Assembly: GCA_942493055.1 (NCBI GenBank)
Contig: OW818680.1
Location: 5,146,001 to 5,210,000, forward strand
Length of the DNA: 64,000 nt
Direction of reading: 5' to 3'
Origin: CAIZQW01 sp942493055
GTDB lineage: Bacteria > Verrucomicrobiota > Kiritimatiellia > RFP12 > UBA1067
Position numbers and translations under genes: made by a program. How positions within the stretch are numbered: the first letter of the stretch is position 1; each line of letters opens with the position of its first letter. The notes under the pieces are model-generated. The model had not been told where the DNA came from. It saw only the letters and a program-made list of their open reading frames with translations, and did no database searches. Positions 16,317-25,021 of this stretch are shown here, piece after piece.

Positions 16317-18494
16317 ATGAGAAATACACTAAGGTGCATGGTTGCGCTGTCGTTGATTGCGAATGCGGTGATGGCCCAGCACGTTGAGACTGGAAAGACG
16401 CCGCCGCAGCTCAAGCCTCCCTTGCACGGACTCGAAGAGGTCGGCTGGCAGAATGTGAGCCTGCGCGGCGGCTTCTGGGGACCGCGCCTCGACATCCATC
16501 ACAAGGAGACCATCCCTCATGTGATCGCCAAACTCGATGAGCGCAAACACATTGCCAACTTCGACGTTGCCGCCAGGGTGTTGAAAGGCGGGGCCGCGAA
16601 ACAGAGCGTGACAGACTCCGACCCAGCCGGCAAGGCGCTGGAGGGCGACGCCGGAAATCACGGCCCCGGTTCTAACGACCCCAAGGGTGCAAAGGATGGT
16701 GAGATCGTCGGCCACAGCGCCTTCGACTCTGACCTCCACAAGGCGCTCGAAGGCGCATGCTACACGCTCGGCCACTGCGACGACCCGGTTCTGAGCCAGC
16801 GCGTCGAGGGCATCCTCGACCGCATACTCGCCGCGCAGGAGAAGGATGGGTACATGGTCAGTTATTTCATCGCCAAGGAGCCGCAAAACAAGTGGGCCAA
16901 CCTGAGGCTCAACCATGAGATGTATAACGCCGGCCACTTCTTCGAGTTCGCCGTGGCGCATCACCAGCTCACCGGCAAGACCAAGGCCCTCGATGCGGCG
17001 CAGCGCTTCGCCGACCACATCGACCGCACCTTCGGTCATGGTAAGCGCTACGACGTCGATGGCCATCAGGAGGTCGAGCTGGCCCTGGTGAAGCTCTACC
17101 GCGCGACCGGCGAGAAGCGCTACCTCGACCTCTGCAGGTTTTTCCTGGAGGAACGCGGCCATGTCCACGGCACCGAGCGAAAGCTGTTCACCGAGGTAAT
17201 CCCCCGGGGGAATCCGGAACGGAAGCCTGACGAGACAAAGCAGGAATGGATGAAGCGGAAATGGAGCAAGCGCGACGGCAAGATGCAGGATCACAAGCCG
17301 GTTCTTGAGCAGACCGAGGCGGTCGGGCACGCCGTGCGCGCCGGCTACATGTATGCCGCCATGACGGACCTCGCCCGCTTCAGCGAGGCCCCTGAATACG
17401 CCAAGGCCGTCCGCACGCTGTGGGACGACGTGGTGCGCTGTAAATTCTATATCACCGGCGGCGTCGGCTCCGCCCAATACGACGAAGAAGGCTTCGGCGA
17501 CCCCTACATGCTGCCGAACAGTACCTACTGCGAGTCCTGCGCCAACATGGCAAACGTGTTGTGGCAGCATCGTATGAACCTGATGGACGGCGACGCCAAA
17601 TACGCCGACGTCATGGAACTCACGCTCTACAACTCGGCGATCGCCGGACTCGCACTTTCCGGTAAAGGGTTCTTCTATCAGAACCCTCTTGAAGCACGAG
17701 ATGGAGCGGAGCGTCGCGACTGGATCGGTCTGGCCTGCTGCCCGACCTCGATCTCCCGTTTTACCCCGCAGGTCGGCGGCTTGGTCTATGCCCGGAAGGC
17801 CGGGAATATTTTTGTCAACCTCTACGCAACCGGCGAAGCCACCATCGGCATCGGGGAGGGCAGGGTGGTGAAGATCAAACAGGAAACGGACTACCCGTGG
17901 GATGGCAAGATCAAGCTGAAGATCGCGCCGGATAAGCCTTCCGAGTTTGATCTCTGCGTGCGGATTCCGGGCTGGGCGCTCGGCAAACCGGTTCCCAGCG
18001 ATTTATACCGGTTTGCGTCCACGGAAGCGGCACCTGTTTCCCTGAAGATCAACGGAGAAACGGTGGAGGCAAAGCCCGGGAATGACGGATACGTACACCT
18101 CGCGCGTTCATGGAAGGCCGGTGACGAAGTTGCACTCGATCTGCCGATGCCGGTCCGCCGCGTCCACGCCCATGAGAAGGTCGAGGCTGACAAAGGCAAG
18201 GTGGCCCTGATGCGCGGGCCAATCGTTTACTGCCTCGAGGGCGTCGACAACAAGGGCGTCGATCTTTTCAAACTCAGCCTGCCACGGTCTGCAGAGCTGA
18301 GCGTCGAACATCGTGCCGCACTGCTGGGTGGCGTCACCGTGATCCACCCTCGTGGCCTCGACGCCAACAAGACGCCGGTCCAGTTGACAGCCATTCCCTA
18401 CTTCGCCTGGGCGAACCGTGAGAAGGGACCGATGACGGTCTGGCTCCGCGAAAGCGTCGATGCAGAGCCGGGCCTGACTGCAGAGAACCGCTAG
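16317..18494 (+). CDS. GH127-type beta-L-arabinofuranosidase (DUF1680 family)
   Basis: 725 aa. The frame opens upstream, but the start at 16317 gives a signal peptide (CMVALSLIANAVMAQ). The body is the (alpha/alpha)6 barrel of GH127, with the metal and catalytic set clearly visible: Glu406 and Cys408 in YCESCANM, and Cys474-Cys475 in ACCPTSISRF. In characterised GH127 enzymes these residues bind zinc and one Cys is the nucleophile. The family releases beta-L-arabinofuranose, found in plant extensins, arabinogalactan and rhamnogalacturonan-II. Two C-terminal beta domains follow. Residues about 95-125 form a Gly/Asp-rich loop that looks like a local insertion. Exported to the periplasm or outside. 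Confidence 0.9.
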   Translation: MRNTLRCMVALSLIANAVMAQHVETGKTPPQLKPPLHGLEEVGWQNVSLRGGFWGPRLDIHHKETIPHVIAKLDERKHIANFDVAARVLKGGAAKQSVTDSDPAGKALEGDAGNHGPGSNDPKGAKDGEIVGHSAFDSDLHKALEGACYTLGHCDDPVLSQRVEGILDRILAAQEKDGYMVSYFIAKEPQNKWANLRLNHEMYNAGHFFEFAVAHHQLTGKTKALDAAQRFADHIDRTFGHGKRYDVDGHQEVELALVKLYRATGEKRYLDLCRFFLEERGHVHGTERKLFTEVIPRGNPERKPDETKQEWMKRKWSKRDGKMQDHKPVLEQTEAVGHAVRAGYMYAAMTDLARFSEAPEYAKAVRTLWDDVVRCKFYITGGVGSAQYDEEGFGDPYMLPNSTYCESCANMANVLWQHRMNLMDGDAKYADVMELTLYNSAIAGLALSGKGFFYQNPLEARDGAERRDWIGLACCPTSISRFTPQVGGLVYARKAGNIFVNLYATGEATIGIGEGRVVKIKQETDYPWDGKIKLKIAPDKPSEFDLCVRIPGWALGKPVPSDLYRFASTEAAPVSLKINGETVEAKPGNDGYVHLARSWKAGDEVALDLPMPVRRVHAHEKVEADKGKVALMRGPIVYCLEGVDNKGVDLFKLSLPRSAELSVEHRAALLGGVTVIHPRGLDANKTPVQLTAIPYFAWANREKGPMTVWLRESVDAEPGLTAENR

Positions 18495-18533
18495 TTCCCC
18501 AAAAAAAATCCAAGGTTTAACAGGAGGCCGAGC

Positions 18534-18743
18534 ATGAAGAGTTTTTTTTCATGCCTGATAAGTGTTTTTGTTATTGCCAGGCTGGGAGTTGTTCCTGCTG
18601 CGGAGAACGTGACCGGTCCGGCGGTTCAGGCGAATGAATATGCGTGGCGACAAGAGACTCATTCGGTTGCTTTGCTGAATAGGGGTAAGGTTGTATGGCA
18701 GTTGAATTACGGTAAGACTTATCTGTCTCCATGTTTGGATTGA
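18534..18743 (+). pseudogene. Truncated DUF6807 (PmoA-like) secreted protein gene
   Basis: A strong AACAGGAGG ribosome-binding site precedes an ATG that opens a signal peptide, then a segment reading SVALLNRGKVVWQLNYGKTY. That segment matches what I know as the start of the DUF6807/PmoA-like domain, which normally runs about 280 residues. Here the frame stops after 69 codons, and the last few codons (from about 18729) lie inside a family B repeat whose sequence recurs at 21451. The gene therefore looks cut by repeat insertion or a deletion ending there. A run of eight T at 18541-18548 is a possible slippage site. Not expected to make a working protein. Confidence 0.65.
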
Positions 18744-18840
18744 GGACGCAAAGACCTGAAGACGCCAAGACTCAAAAGATATATGAAGGACCTTCAAAGA
18801 CCTTTTTAGTCTCTAAGTCTCTCAGTCTTTGAGTTTTGGG
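18729..18840. repeat. Family B repeat (GACGCCAAGACTCAAAA), copy 1
   Basis: Begins with CCATGTTTGGA, as at 21451, then the GAGGACGCAAAGACC and GACGCCAAGACTCAAAA blocks, then a GACCTTCAAAGACCTTTTTAG tract. It ends with TCTTTGAGTTTTGG, which is nearly complementary to the CCAAGACTCAAAA block, so the unit can fold back. Four copies occur in the window. The remainder of the gap up to 19114 holds only the promoter-like element below. Confidence 0.7.
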
Positions 18841-18899
18841 ATCAGGCTTGCGTGCGGGAATATTTCCATCACTCAACCTTTCGAATCATAACTTGCGGC

Positions 18900-18929
18900 T
18901 TGTCCACCCCATCTCTGAACAAGTATAAT
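18900..18929 (+). promoter_or_regulatory. TTGTCC-N18-TATAAT promoter-like element, copy 1
   Basis: TTGTCC at 18900-18905 and TATAAT at 18924-18929 are separated by 18 bp. The same pair with the same spacing, followed by a GATGAGTGA or ATAAGTGA motif, occurs at 37536 and 39779. The perfect -10 and fair -35 suggest a sigma-70-type promoter reading right towards the gene at 19115, with a leader of about 180 nt. Confidence 0.55.
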
Positions 18930-19114
18930 CCAGCGCATGGTGATGAGTGAGTATGGTTTTAGAAGCAGGATAGCGCAATGAATGCGAACGAGAGGAGAGA
19001 TCAATCGGTTAGTGTCAAGATTTGGGACCTCGGTCTTTTTTACTGATCCCGAGAGAACAAGAATGTTCCTGACTAATTGACAGATCAGTGAGTAAAAGTT
19101 GCAGAGAAAATCAA

Positions 19115-19714
19115 ATGAATAAATTCGCTAAAAAAATCAACGGCCTTCTTCAAGAGGCAGCTAAAAATATAGATCGATACGGAGAGCTTCCGCTTATGAT
19201 TCGCCTCTCTTTCTTTGATGCAGGAGAAACTGCTGGAGACGACGGTATTAGGATATCTTCTCTTCTTTTCAAGCGCACGGAGTATTTGTGTGCCGTGAAA
19301 ACTTTCGGAATATGGCAGAGTCGATATTCCGATTCAATGCCGATGAAAATACTCGAATCGAAAATGTGCTTGAATTCGCTAAAATCAACGCTTAATGTTG
19401 ATCTGTCACGGCTGCAAACATTCCTTGATAATAAGTTTCAGGATGGCGAGCCTGCCTTTTCCTCGATATATGCAGGCTTCTCTTGTTGGGCAGCGGGTAA
19501 AGCCCAACTACACGGCTTTCTGGAAGCCCAGAGAGGGGAAAGCGATATAGATATTGAACCGGAAAATTGGATGGCTGCATTTTATTCGTCGTTGGCATAT
19601 TCAGGGAAGGCAACATGGGAAGAAACTCATGACATCGCTAAACATAGGGAATATTGGACTTGGTATATAGACGACTGTATGCCAAACGCGTTACGAGATA
19701 TCGGTTGTTTGTAA
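19115..19714 (+). CDS. Hypothetical protein, possibly immunity-like (Imm5-type)
   Basis: 199 aa. A GTG at 19088 is also in frame, but the ATG at 19115 with AGAGAAAA before it is preferred. The protein is cytoplasmic (no signal or membrane segment) and mainly helical. The C-terminal REYWTWYIDDCMPNAL recalls the tail of polymorphic-toxin immunity proteins of the Imm5 type, but I am not sure. The gene is visibly richer in A+T than the glycosidase genes around it and stands alone between a repeat and the AbiE module, which suggests horizontal transfer. No cognate toxin is seen. Confidence 0.6.
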   Translation: MNKFAKKINGLLQEAAKNIDRYGELPLMIRLSFFDAGETAGDDGIRISSLLFKRTEYLCAVKTFGIWQSRYSDSMPMKILESKMCLNSLKSTLNVDLSRLQTFLDNKFQDGEPAFSSIYAGFSCWAAGKAQLHGFLEAQRGESDIDIEPENWMAAFYSSLAYSGKATWEETHDIAKHREYWTWYIDDCMPNALRDIGCL

Positions 19715-19851
19715 CCCTTTAGGGACTTCCAGATGTTTCAAGCCATGCTGTTTTGGGTAACTCTGGTTTGCTCCTCCCAGAGCAGGAGTTAAGAGGCAGG
19801 AAGAAGTGCGTTAGTGCCGTAGTTCATTCATGCGTGAGAGAGACTGGAAAT

Positions 19852-20727
19852 TCAGAGAGGACTCTGTTCTCCACTTATGAGACTGGCAAAGAGAGGGGAT
19901 ACATAGAGATTTAAATCCGAAATGGTATTTTCAAGGGATGTTGTCTCCATAGTCACCCGCTGGAGTAAAGCCGTCCACTGTTTGACGCGGTCAGGATTTT
20001 GGGCAAACGTCAGGCTCAGGCCCGGCGGCAACTCGCGGGGGATGTCTGTTCCTCGATGGCTAAAGGTTGCACGGATCGCTTGCGTTAAGGATGTCTTGTC
20101 AATATCCGACCTGGACAGCATCCAGAGGTCCAAGTAGTCCTTCAGTCGGCTGTTAGCAAGGCCGCGTGCGACGATGGTTTGCAACTTTTCCGCGAAAGCG
20201 GTCTCCTTGGGATAGACGCGCATCCTCGGAGCGGGCGCGTCGAGGAGAACCGGGAATTCGGCCATTGCCGCTGCTGGCACGACTCGGTCGCCAAAGCCGA
20301 TGTCGATCTGCAAGTCGATCCGTGCGTTCTGCAATAAGGCTCGCAGACGGATGCGCACGCCTTCGTACTCCTGTTCCTCTTTGATCCGTTCAGCCTGGAC
20401 GGAGTCAGGCAAAAAGACCAGTCCGTCCTCCTGCGAGCGATCCTCTTTACAAAGGGTGCGGAAGAAATCGGCTAGGACTGAAAGGTCAGGACTTCCATAG
20501 CCTAGCAGATCGATGTCCCGGGTGGGGCGGTAATGACAGCCGTTCCAGATCAGGAAGAGGCTTGCACCCTTGAGAAGAAAACGGTCTGCGGCATCCGAGC
20601 GGCTGAGACGGTATAGGAGTCGCTCTGCACCGTAACGGAGCAAGATGAATTCGTAACTTTCACCACCCTTGCGTGCGAGGTGAAGCAGTCGGGTGGCAAC
20701 CGAATGGGGGATGTTTCTGTCTTTCAC
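19852..20727 (-). CDS. abiEii: AbiEii-type nucleotidyltransferase toxin
   Basis: 291 aa. The family signature is visible: LLKGASLFL with Lys53-Gly54, then RPTRDIDLLGYG with Asp71 and Asp73 of the nucleotidyltransferase site, then PKETAFAEKLQTIVARG with the conserved Glu and Lys. AbiEii is the toxin of a type IV toxin-antitoxin and phage-defence system and transfers nucleotides onto RNA targets in studied members. The ATG overlaps the stop of the upstream antitoxin gene by 4 bp, so the pair is translationally coupled on the minus strand. Full length for the family. Confidence 0.88.
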   Translation of the reverse strand: MKDRNIPHSVATRLLHLARKGGESYEFILLRYGAERLLYRLSRSDAADRFLLKGASLFLIWNGCHYRPTRDIDLLGYGSPDLSVLADFFRTLCKEDRSQEDGLVFLPDSVQAERIKEEQEYEGVRIRLRALLQNARIDLQIDIGFGDRVVPAAAMAEFPVLLDAPAPRMRVYPKETAFAEKLQTIVARGLANSRLKDYLDLWMLSRSDIDKTSLTQAIRATFSHRGTDIPRELPPGLSLTFAQNPDRVKQWTALLQRVTMETTSLENTISDLNLYVSPLFASLISGEQSPL

Positions 20728-21326
20728 GTTCCAGCCTCCATTTCCATGTACGGCATCATGACACGTTCCACGCGGAGGTGTCGTGCCATCTGGAGAATCT
20801 GGTCCCGCGTGACCTTGCGGCTACGGAGCGCCTCGCGCAGGGATTCCATGGCCACGTCAAGTCCGATCTTGTTGCGCATCCTGAAACAGTCGGCTACGGT
20901 ACGGGCGAGGCTGTAGACGCGAATCGGAACACCTTCTACTTTGTGGGTTTCAATGCCGAAGCTGAACGTGTTCTTCGAGAAACGCACGACATGAAGGCGA
21001 AGGTTGCCAATGCGCGGAGACCAGGCTGTTCCTTCGAGAGCGATCCAGATCTCGTGAGGTTGCTGTGTCGTAACCCCATGGAAGGCGAGTGCGGAAAGCA
21101 GGCAAACCACGGCATTCGGGGCCCGTACGGACACCTCCCGAAGGCTCCAGTGATCGCCCGGAGGCTGGTCGGTGCGCGTATATACCCCGCGCGAGAGGCG
21201 TTGCAGCGTGCCATCAAGTACCGCGCGTCGAATCTGTGAGCGTCCAATGCCGGCCCTCACGAAGTCGCGTGACCGCGCCATACTGTGTTTGTCGAGGATA
21301 GTTTGAATAGTGGCAGGGAGCTTCAT
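20724..21326 (-). CDS. abiEi: AbiEi-type antitoxin / transcriptional regulator
   Basis: 200 aa. The N-terminal 60 residues form a winged-helix domain (ARSRDFVRAGIGRSQIRRAV, then LSRGVYTR); the rest matches the AbiEi C-terminal domain, with VCLLSALAFHG and YSLARTVADCFRMR. AbiEi represses its own operon and neutralises AbiEii. It precedes abiEii with an ATGA overlap. The region just upstream (21327-21450) is AT-rich and should contain the promoter, but no clear pair of boxes could be fixed. Confidence 0.87.
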   Translation of the reverse strand: MKLPATIQTILDKHSMARSRDFVRAGIGRSQIRRAVLDGTLQRLSRGVYTRTDQPPGDHWSLREVSVRAPNAVVCLLSALAFHGVTTQQPHEIWIALEGTAWSPRIGNLRLHVVRFSKNTFSFGIETHKVEGVPIRVYSLARTVADCFRMRNKIGLDVAMESLREALRSRKVTRDQILQMARHLRVERVMMPYMEMEAGT

Positions 21327-21450
21327 AAAATCAAAACCTATAAAGAAATTGATAACATTATAGGATTTGTTTCGATTAAGTCAAGTGCGAACCAGTTGTG
21401 TTGTGGTGAACGCGTGACGGCTGGAGTATTTGGACAAGACTTGTCGCTCG

Positions 21451-21535
21451 CCATGTTTGGAGTGAGGACGCCAAGACCTGAAGACGCCAAGACTCAAAAT
21501 AAAGACGCAGGACCTCAAAGACTTTTTTTGAGTTC
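21451..21535. repeat. Family B repeat, copy 2 (short form)
   Basis: Starts with CCATGTTTGGA, then GAGGACGCCAAGACC and GACGCCAAGACTCAAAA (to about 21500), then GACCTCAAAGACTTTTTTTGAG. It lacks the longer right arm (TCTCCGTCTTTGAGTCC) found in copies 3 and 4. It lies in the 581-bp gap between the abiE operon and the second DUF6288-type gene. Confidence 0.65.
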
Positions 21536-21711
21536 CCTGGCGGAAGTGTCGGTCCCGTTGAGGAAGAGGCGGGAAGAACTTCGTTGCAAGTCGCAAGTCC
21601 CATGTCCCAAGTCCGTGGTGCAGTCGGGGCGTTGCCCGACCTTTCGGCAGTCTCATAGATCCCGCCGTACTTGGCTTGGGCACACGTTTCGGGACAGGCA
21701 GGTTGACGTCA

Positions 21712-21805
21712 CTGGGAGCATAGGCATCCTGCCTGTGCATTCAACAAACAGGCAGGATGCCTGTTCCCCCAGTGTCTTGCGAGCAGACGATTATCGGACA
21801 AGACC
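21712..21805. repeat. Composite hairpin module X, copy 1
   Basis: Contains a perfect 15-bp inverted repeat, AGGCATCCTGCCTGT (21722-21736) with ACAGGCAGGATGCCT (21748-21762), loop 11 nt, inside an outer CTGGGAG/CCCCCAG pair. It is followed by TCTTGCGAGCAGACGATT, which recurs at about 41586-41603 after a shorter version of the same hairpin. No T-run follows, so it is not a plain terminator. Confidence 0.6.
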
Positions 21806-21822
21806 TGTCTTTCCCATATCCG

Positions 21823-21862
21823 CCCAAAATGGCGATATTTTAGCCTGATGTGGCATTGCGAA
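21823..21862 (+). promoter_or_regulatory. Conserved upstream element C, copy 2 (sigma-54-like GG-N10-GC)
   Basis: TGGCGATATTTTAGCC with GG at 21831-21832 and GC at 21843-21844 (10 nt between). The flanks CCCAAAA and TGGCATTGCGAA match the copies at 9971 and 41832. It ends 45 bp before the start codon at 21908, a suitable distance for a promoter of the esterase operon 21908-28158. Confidence 0.52.
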
Positions 21863-21907
21863 GAGCGATCAAATATGAGACTATAAAAACAAGGAGTTAG
21901 GACATAT

Positions 21908-24900
21908 ATGAAAAAGCAGATTGCAAACGGCGTTGCTGGAATAACGGTCGTTCTCGCATTGATGGGGAAAGCATGGGCGGCGAATGAGAAGGAAGCGTAT
22001 TACACGGAAGAGCATGTCTATCTGTCGAGGCCCAATCCTGACCGGGAGATGAGTCTGGGCAACATCGGCGTGACAGGCTTGAAAGCCCGTGTTTACAAGG
22101 GCGTGGTCGTCAAGGTGGAGGGGACTGTACCCAATACGCCAGCCGAGGGCAAATTCAAGGCAGGCCAAATCATCTCCGGTGTCAATGGCACGGCCTTGAA
22201 AGGCAAGAACCCTTTTGTCGCTTTAGGAAATGCCCTCACCCAGGCAGAGGCAACAGACGGGAAGATGACGTTTGAGGTGCAAGACAACGAAAGCACGCCG
22301 TCAAAAAAAGTGGCGCTCACAATACCGGTGCTGGGGGCCTACAGCAAGACCTGGCCGCACGCATGCAAGAAATCAGCCACGATCATCAAGCAGGCCGCAG
22401 ACTATTATGCAAACGACAAAGAATTTAAGAGGACGCAATTTGCCGGCAGAGGTATCGGCGGCGCACTGGCCTGCCTCTTCCTGCTCTCAACCGGTGATGA
22501 CACCTATATCCCTTGTGTGAAAGCGTACTTTTCGCAATTTCCAAAGAATGTGAATCAGATCGGCGACCACACCTGGAACAATGGCTACAATGGCATCGCC
22601 TGCGCCGAATATTATCTGCGCACCGGTGACAAGGACGTCTTGCCGATTTTGCAGTACTTTTGCGACGATGCAAAAAGGCGGCAGAAGTTCGGCTGCTCCT
22701 GGGGCCATTGGGGCAATGAGATTAGTCCGCGCTATGTCGCAGGCGGACTGATGAATCCAGCCGGATGCCAGGTGCTGACCACACTCCTGTTGTCAAAAGA
22801 GTGCGGCGTGGACGTTGATGAACAAACCTTGCTCGGCTCGTTGCGCTTCTGGTACCGTTTTACCGGCCATGGCACCGTGCCCTATGGTGATCATCGCCCG
22901 GAAGGCGGGCTTGGCTCAAACGGCAAGGACGGTATGAGCGCTGCCGCCATGCTGATCGCCTCCGGTGCGCAAGGCGACGCCTCCATCTATAAAAAGGCAA
23001 GTGACTATCTGAGCATGTCCATGATTGACAGTTATCCGGTACTGGTGCAGGGACATGCCGACGAAGGTCGCGGTGACGCCATCTGGCGCGGCCTGACATC
23101 GTCCTATCTCCTGGACAAAAAGGCCGCCGAGGTTCACACGGCGATGAATCGTCTGACGTGGTGGTACGACTTGAGCCGCCGTCCTTCCGGAGCCTTGGGC
23201 AACTCAACCTGTCAACGGGTTGAATGCGATGACGAAGGCACGGGCGCGGCCGTGGCGCTCTCCTACACTGCGCCCTTAAAGACCTTGCGCATCACGGGTG
23301 CGCCGCGTTCAAAGTATGCAAAGGATTTCAAACTGCCGGAACATCTGTGGGGCAGACCTGCAGACCTGGCGTTTCTTTCCATCGAGGACAATCCGAAATA
23401 CGGCTCGTATGGAAAATCAGAGCCGACTCATGTTCCCTTCTGGAAATTTGGAAGTGCCTATCACAAGCCGGAAAATGATCTGCAGAGTGTGCCGCGCACG
23501 GAAATGCTCAAGAATGTCTACCACAGAAATTACATGATTCGCGTACAGGCTACTAAGGCTCTGCGCACAGTCGGCGCCCTGGACGAACTGGAGAAGCTCC
23601 TGCAAGATCCTGATCCGCGTGTCCGCCGGGCAGGGCTTGACGGCATCATCGACTACAACTACTGGTTCGGCATGGGACGCCAGACGCTCAAGCCGGGAGA
23701 GCTTACTCCTCAGATGCTAGCCTCGATCAAAAAGATGCTGGCGGACCCCAAGGAGGCCCTGTGGGTTGTGGATGGTGCCCTGATGGCCTTGAGTCTTGCG
23801 CCCCCAAAAGAGATCAACAACTGTCTGCCGCTGATCATGCCCTGGACAAAACATGAGGACTGGTGGTTGCGCGAAGCCTCGTTTATGGCACTGATGGGAC
23901 TTGAAAAAGACGAGCAGCTTTTTTCAACGGTCCTCCCAACCCTGCTGACTCTGATGGCGAATGAATATCACACCATGCCGCGGGAACGGTTTACCAATAA
24001 ACTGCAGGGCGTCCTGAATGCAAAGAAGGCGAACAGTCCGGCAGACGCGCAGATTCTTGCCGGATTTATGCGTGCAGTGAATGAGAGCGAGGTCAAGCCT
24101 GGAGACCGCGCTGCCGAGGGGGCGTTCAATGTGGTGTCTTCGGCCAACGTGTGCTTAAAGCAGGCTCCGGAAACAACGATCAAAATCGCCAGAGCAATGA
24201 AAGCGCGTTTTGCCCAGCTACAAACCGCGCAGATTGTCGGTCTGGTGGGTACGCCCAATTCCAATCCCGAGGGGCATCCGTTTGGTTTATATACTGCCTT
24301 GAAAAATGTACCGCCGGAGCAGCGCCAGGAGTTGACGGAGATCCTCTGCAACGATTACAGGTCTGAGCTTGTCAAGCGTATGAAAGCAGAACCAGGGGAC
24401 GATCAAGCGGTCATTGACACCATTCTGGATCTGTCAAAACTCAAAAATCCGGAAGCTGGCTGGCATGCGATCGGCAAGCCTGAACCCGCCGGGCGCACCT
24501 GGCGTTACACCTCGTTTGATCCGCAGCCAGCAGATGTCATGCATCCACGCGAAAGACACCGCTTCCGTAACGTTGCGCTGCCGGCCGGTCTCGAAAAATG
24601 GGTCATGCCGGGTTTTGACGACAGCGCATGGAAGTCCGGGAAGACGCCCATCGGCATCGGCGTGTTTAAAGAGGGCAACGCCTCTTTCGCGAACAACTCC
24701 TTGTGGGGCAGCGGGGAATTTCTGCTGGCCCGTACAACGTTTGAACTGGATGCGCTGGATTGCGACTCCTATCGGATTTGCGTATTGGCAAATCAGGGCT
24801 ATCATATTTACTTAAATGGCAAGAAGGTGGAGAGCTATGGCTGGTGGAAAGACAAGCCGCATTACCGGCCGCTCCTGATCGACGCAAAGCACTTACGCAA

Positions 24901-25009
24901 AGGTGTCAATGTGCTGGCTGTTTATTGTAACGTCGAATATCGAAAAGGGGAAACCCAGGGACAGATCGATGTTTATGTCGAAGGCTTGAAGAAGAAGGAT
25001 CTCGAATAG
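21908..25009 (+). CDS. Large secreted PDZ / alpha-toroid / HEAT / beta-sandwich protein (DUF6288-type), paralogue
   Basis: 1033 aa with a signal peptide (GVAGITVVLALMGKAWA). It aligns over its whole length with the 1059-aa protein at 12297: PDZ-like domain at about 45-130 (GKFKAGQIISGVNG), helical toroid-like region with ALACLFLLSTGDD and the NNGYNGIACAEYYLRTGD block, HEAT-like repeats (EKLLQDPDPRVRRAGLDGI), and the C-terminal sandwich (FLLARTTFEL, YHIYLNGKKV). AAGGAGTTAGGACATAT precedes the ATG. It is first in a tight run with the esterases at 25022 and 26266 (gaps of 12 and 2 bp), tying this family of unknown function to deacetylation of sugars. Confidence 0.82.
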   Translation: MKKQIANGVAGITVVLALMGKAWAANEKEAYYTEEHVYLSRPNPDREMSLGNIGVTGLKARVYKGVVVKVEGTVPNTPAEGKFKAGQIISGVNGTALKGKNPFVALGNALTQAEATDGKMTFEVQDNESTPSKKVALTIPVLGAYSKTWPHACKKSATIIKQAADYYANDKEFKRTQFAGRGIGGALACLFLLSTGDDTYIPCVKAYFSQFPKNVNQIGDHTWNNGYNGIACAEYYLRTGDKDVLPILQYFCDDAKRRQKFGCSWGHWGNEISPRYVAGGLMNPAGCQVLTTLLLSKECGVDVDEQTLLGSLRFWYRFTGHGTVPYGDHRPEGGLGSNGKDGMSAAAMLIASGAQGDASIYKKASDYLSMSMIDSYPVLVQGHADEGRGDAIWRGLTSSYLLDKKAAEVHTAMNRLTWWYDLSRRPSGALGNSTCQRVECDDEGTGAAVALSYTAPLKTLRITGAPRSKYAKDFKLPEHLWGRPADLAFLSIEDNPKYGSYGKSEPTHVPFWKFGSAYHKPENDLQSVPRTEMLKNVYHRNYMIRVQATKALRTVGALDELEKLLQDPDPRVRRAGLDGIIDYNYWFGMGRQTLKPGELTPQMLASIKKMLADPKEALWVVDGALMALSLAPPKEINNCLPLIMPWTKHEDWWLREASFMALMGLEKDEQLFSTVLPTLLTLMANEYHTMPRERFTNKLQGVLNAKKANSPADAQILAGFMRAVNESEVKPGDRAAEGAFNVVSSANVCLKQAPETTIKIARAMKARFAQLQTAQIVGLVGTPNSNPEGHPFGLYTALKNVPPEQRQELTEILCNDYRSELVKRMKAEPGDDQAVIDTILDLSKLKNPEAGWHAIGKPEPAGRTWRYTSFDPQPADVMHPRERHRFRNVALPAGLEKWVMPGFDDSAWKSGKTPIGIGVFKEGNASFANNSLWGSGEFLLARTTFELDALDCDSYRICVLANQGYHIYLNGKKVESYGWWKDKPHYRPLLIDAKHLRKGVNVLAVYCNVEYRKGETQGQIDVYVEGLKKKDLE

Positions 25010-25021
25010 GAAGGAGAACGT

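Noticed and set aside
21722..21762. 15-bp perfect hairpin as an intrinsic terminator.
   Set aside because: No T-run on either strand and a related, shortened hairpin occurs as part of a repeat at 41552.
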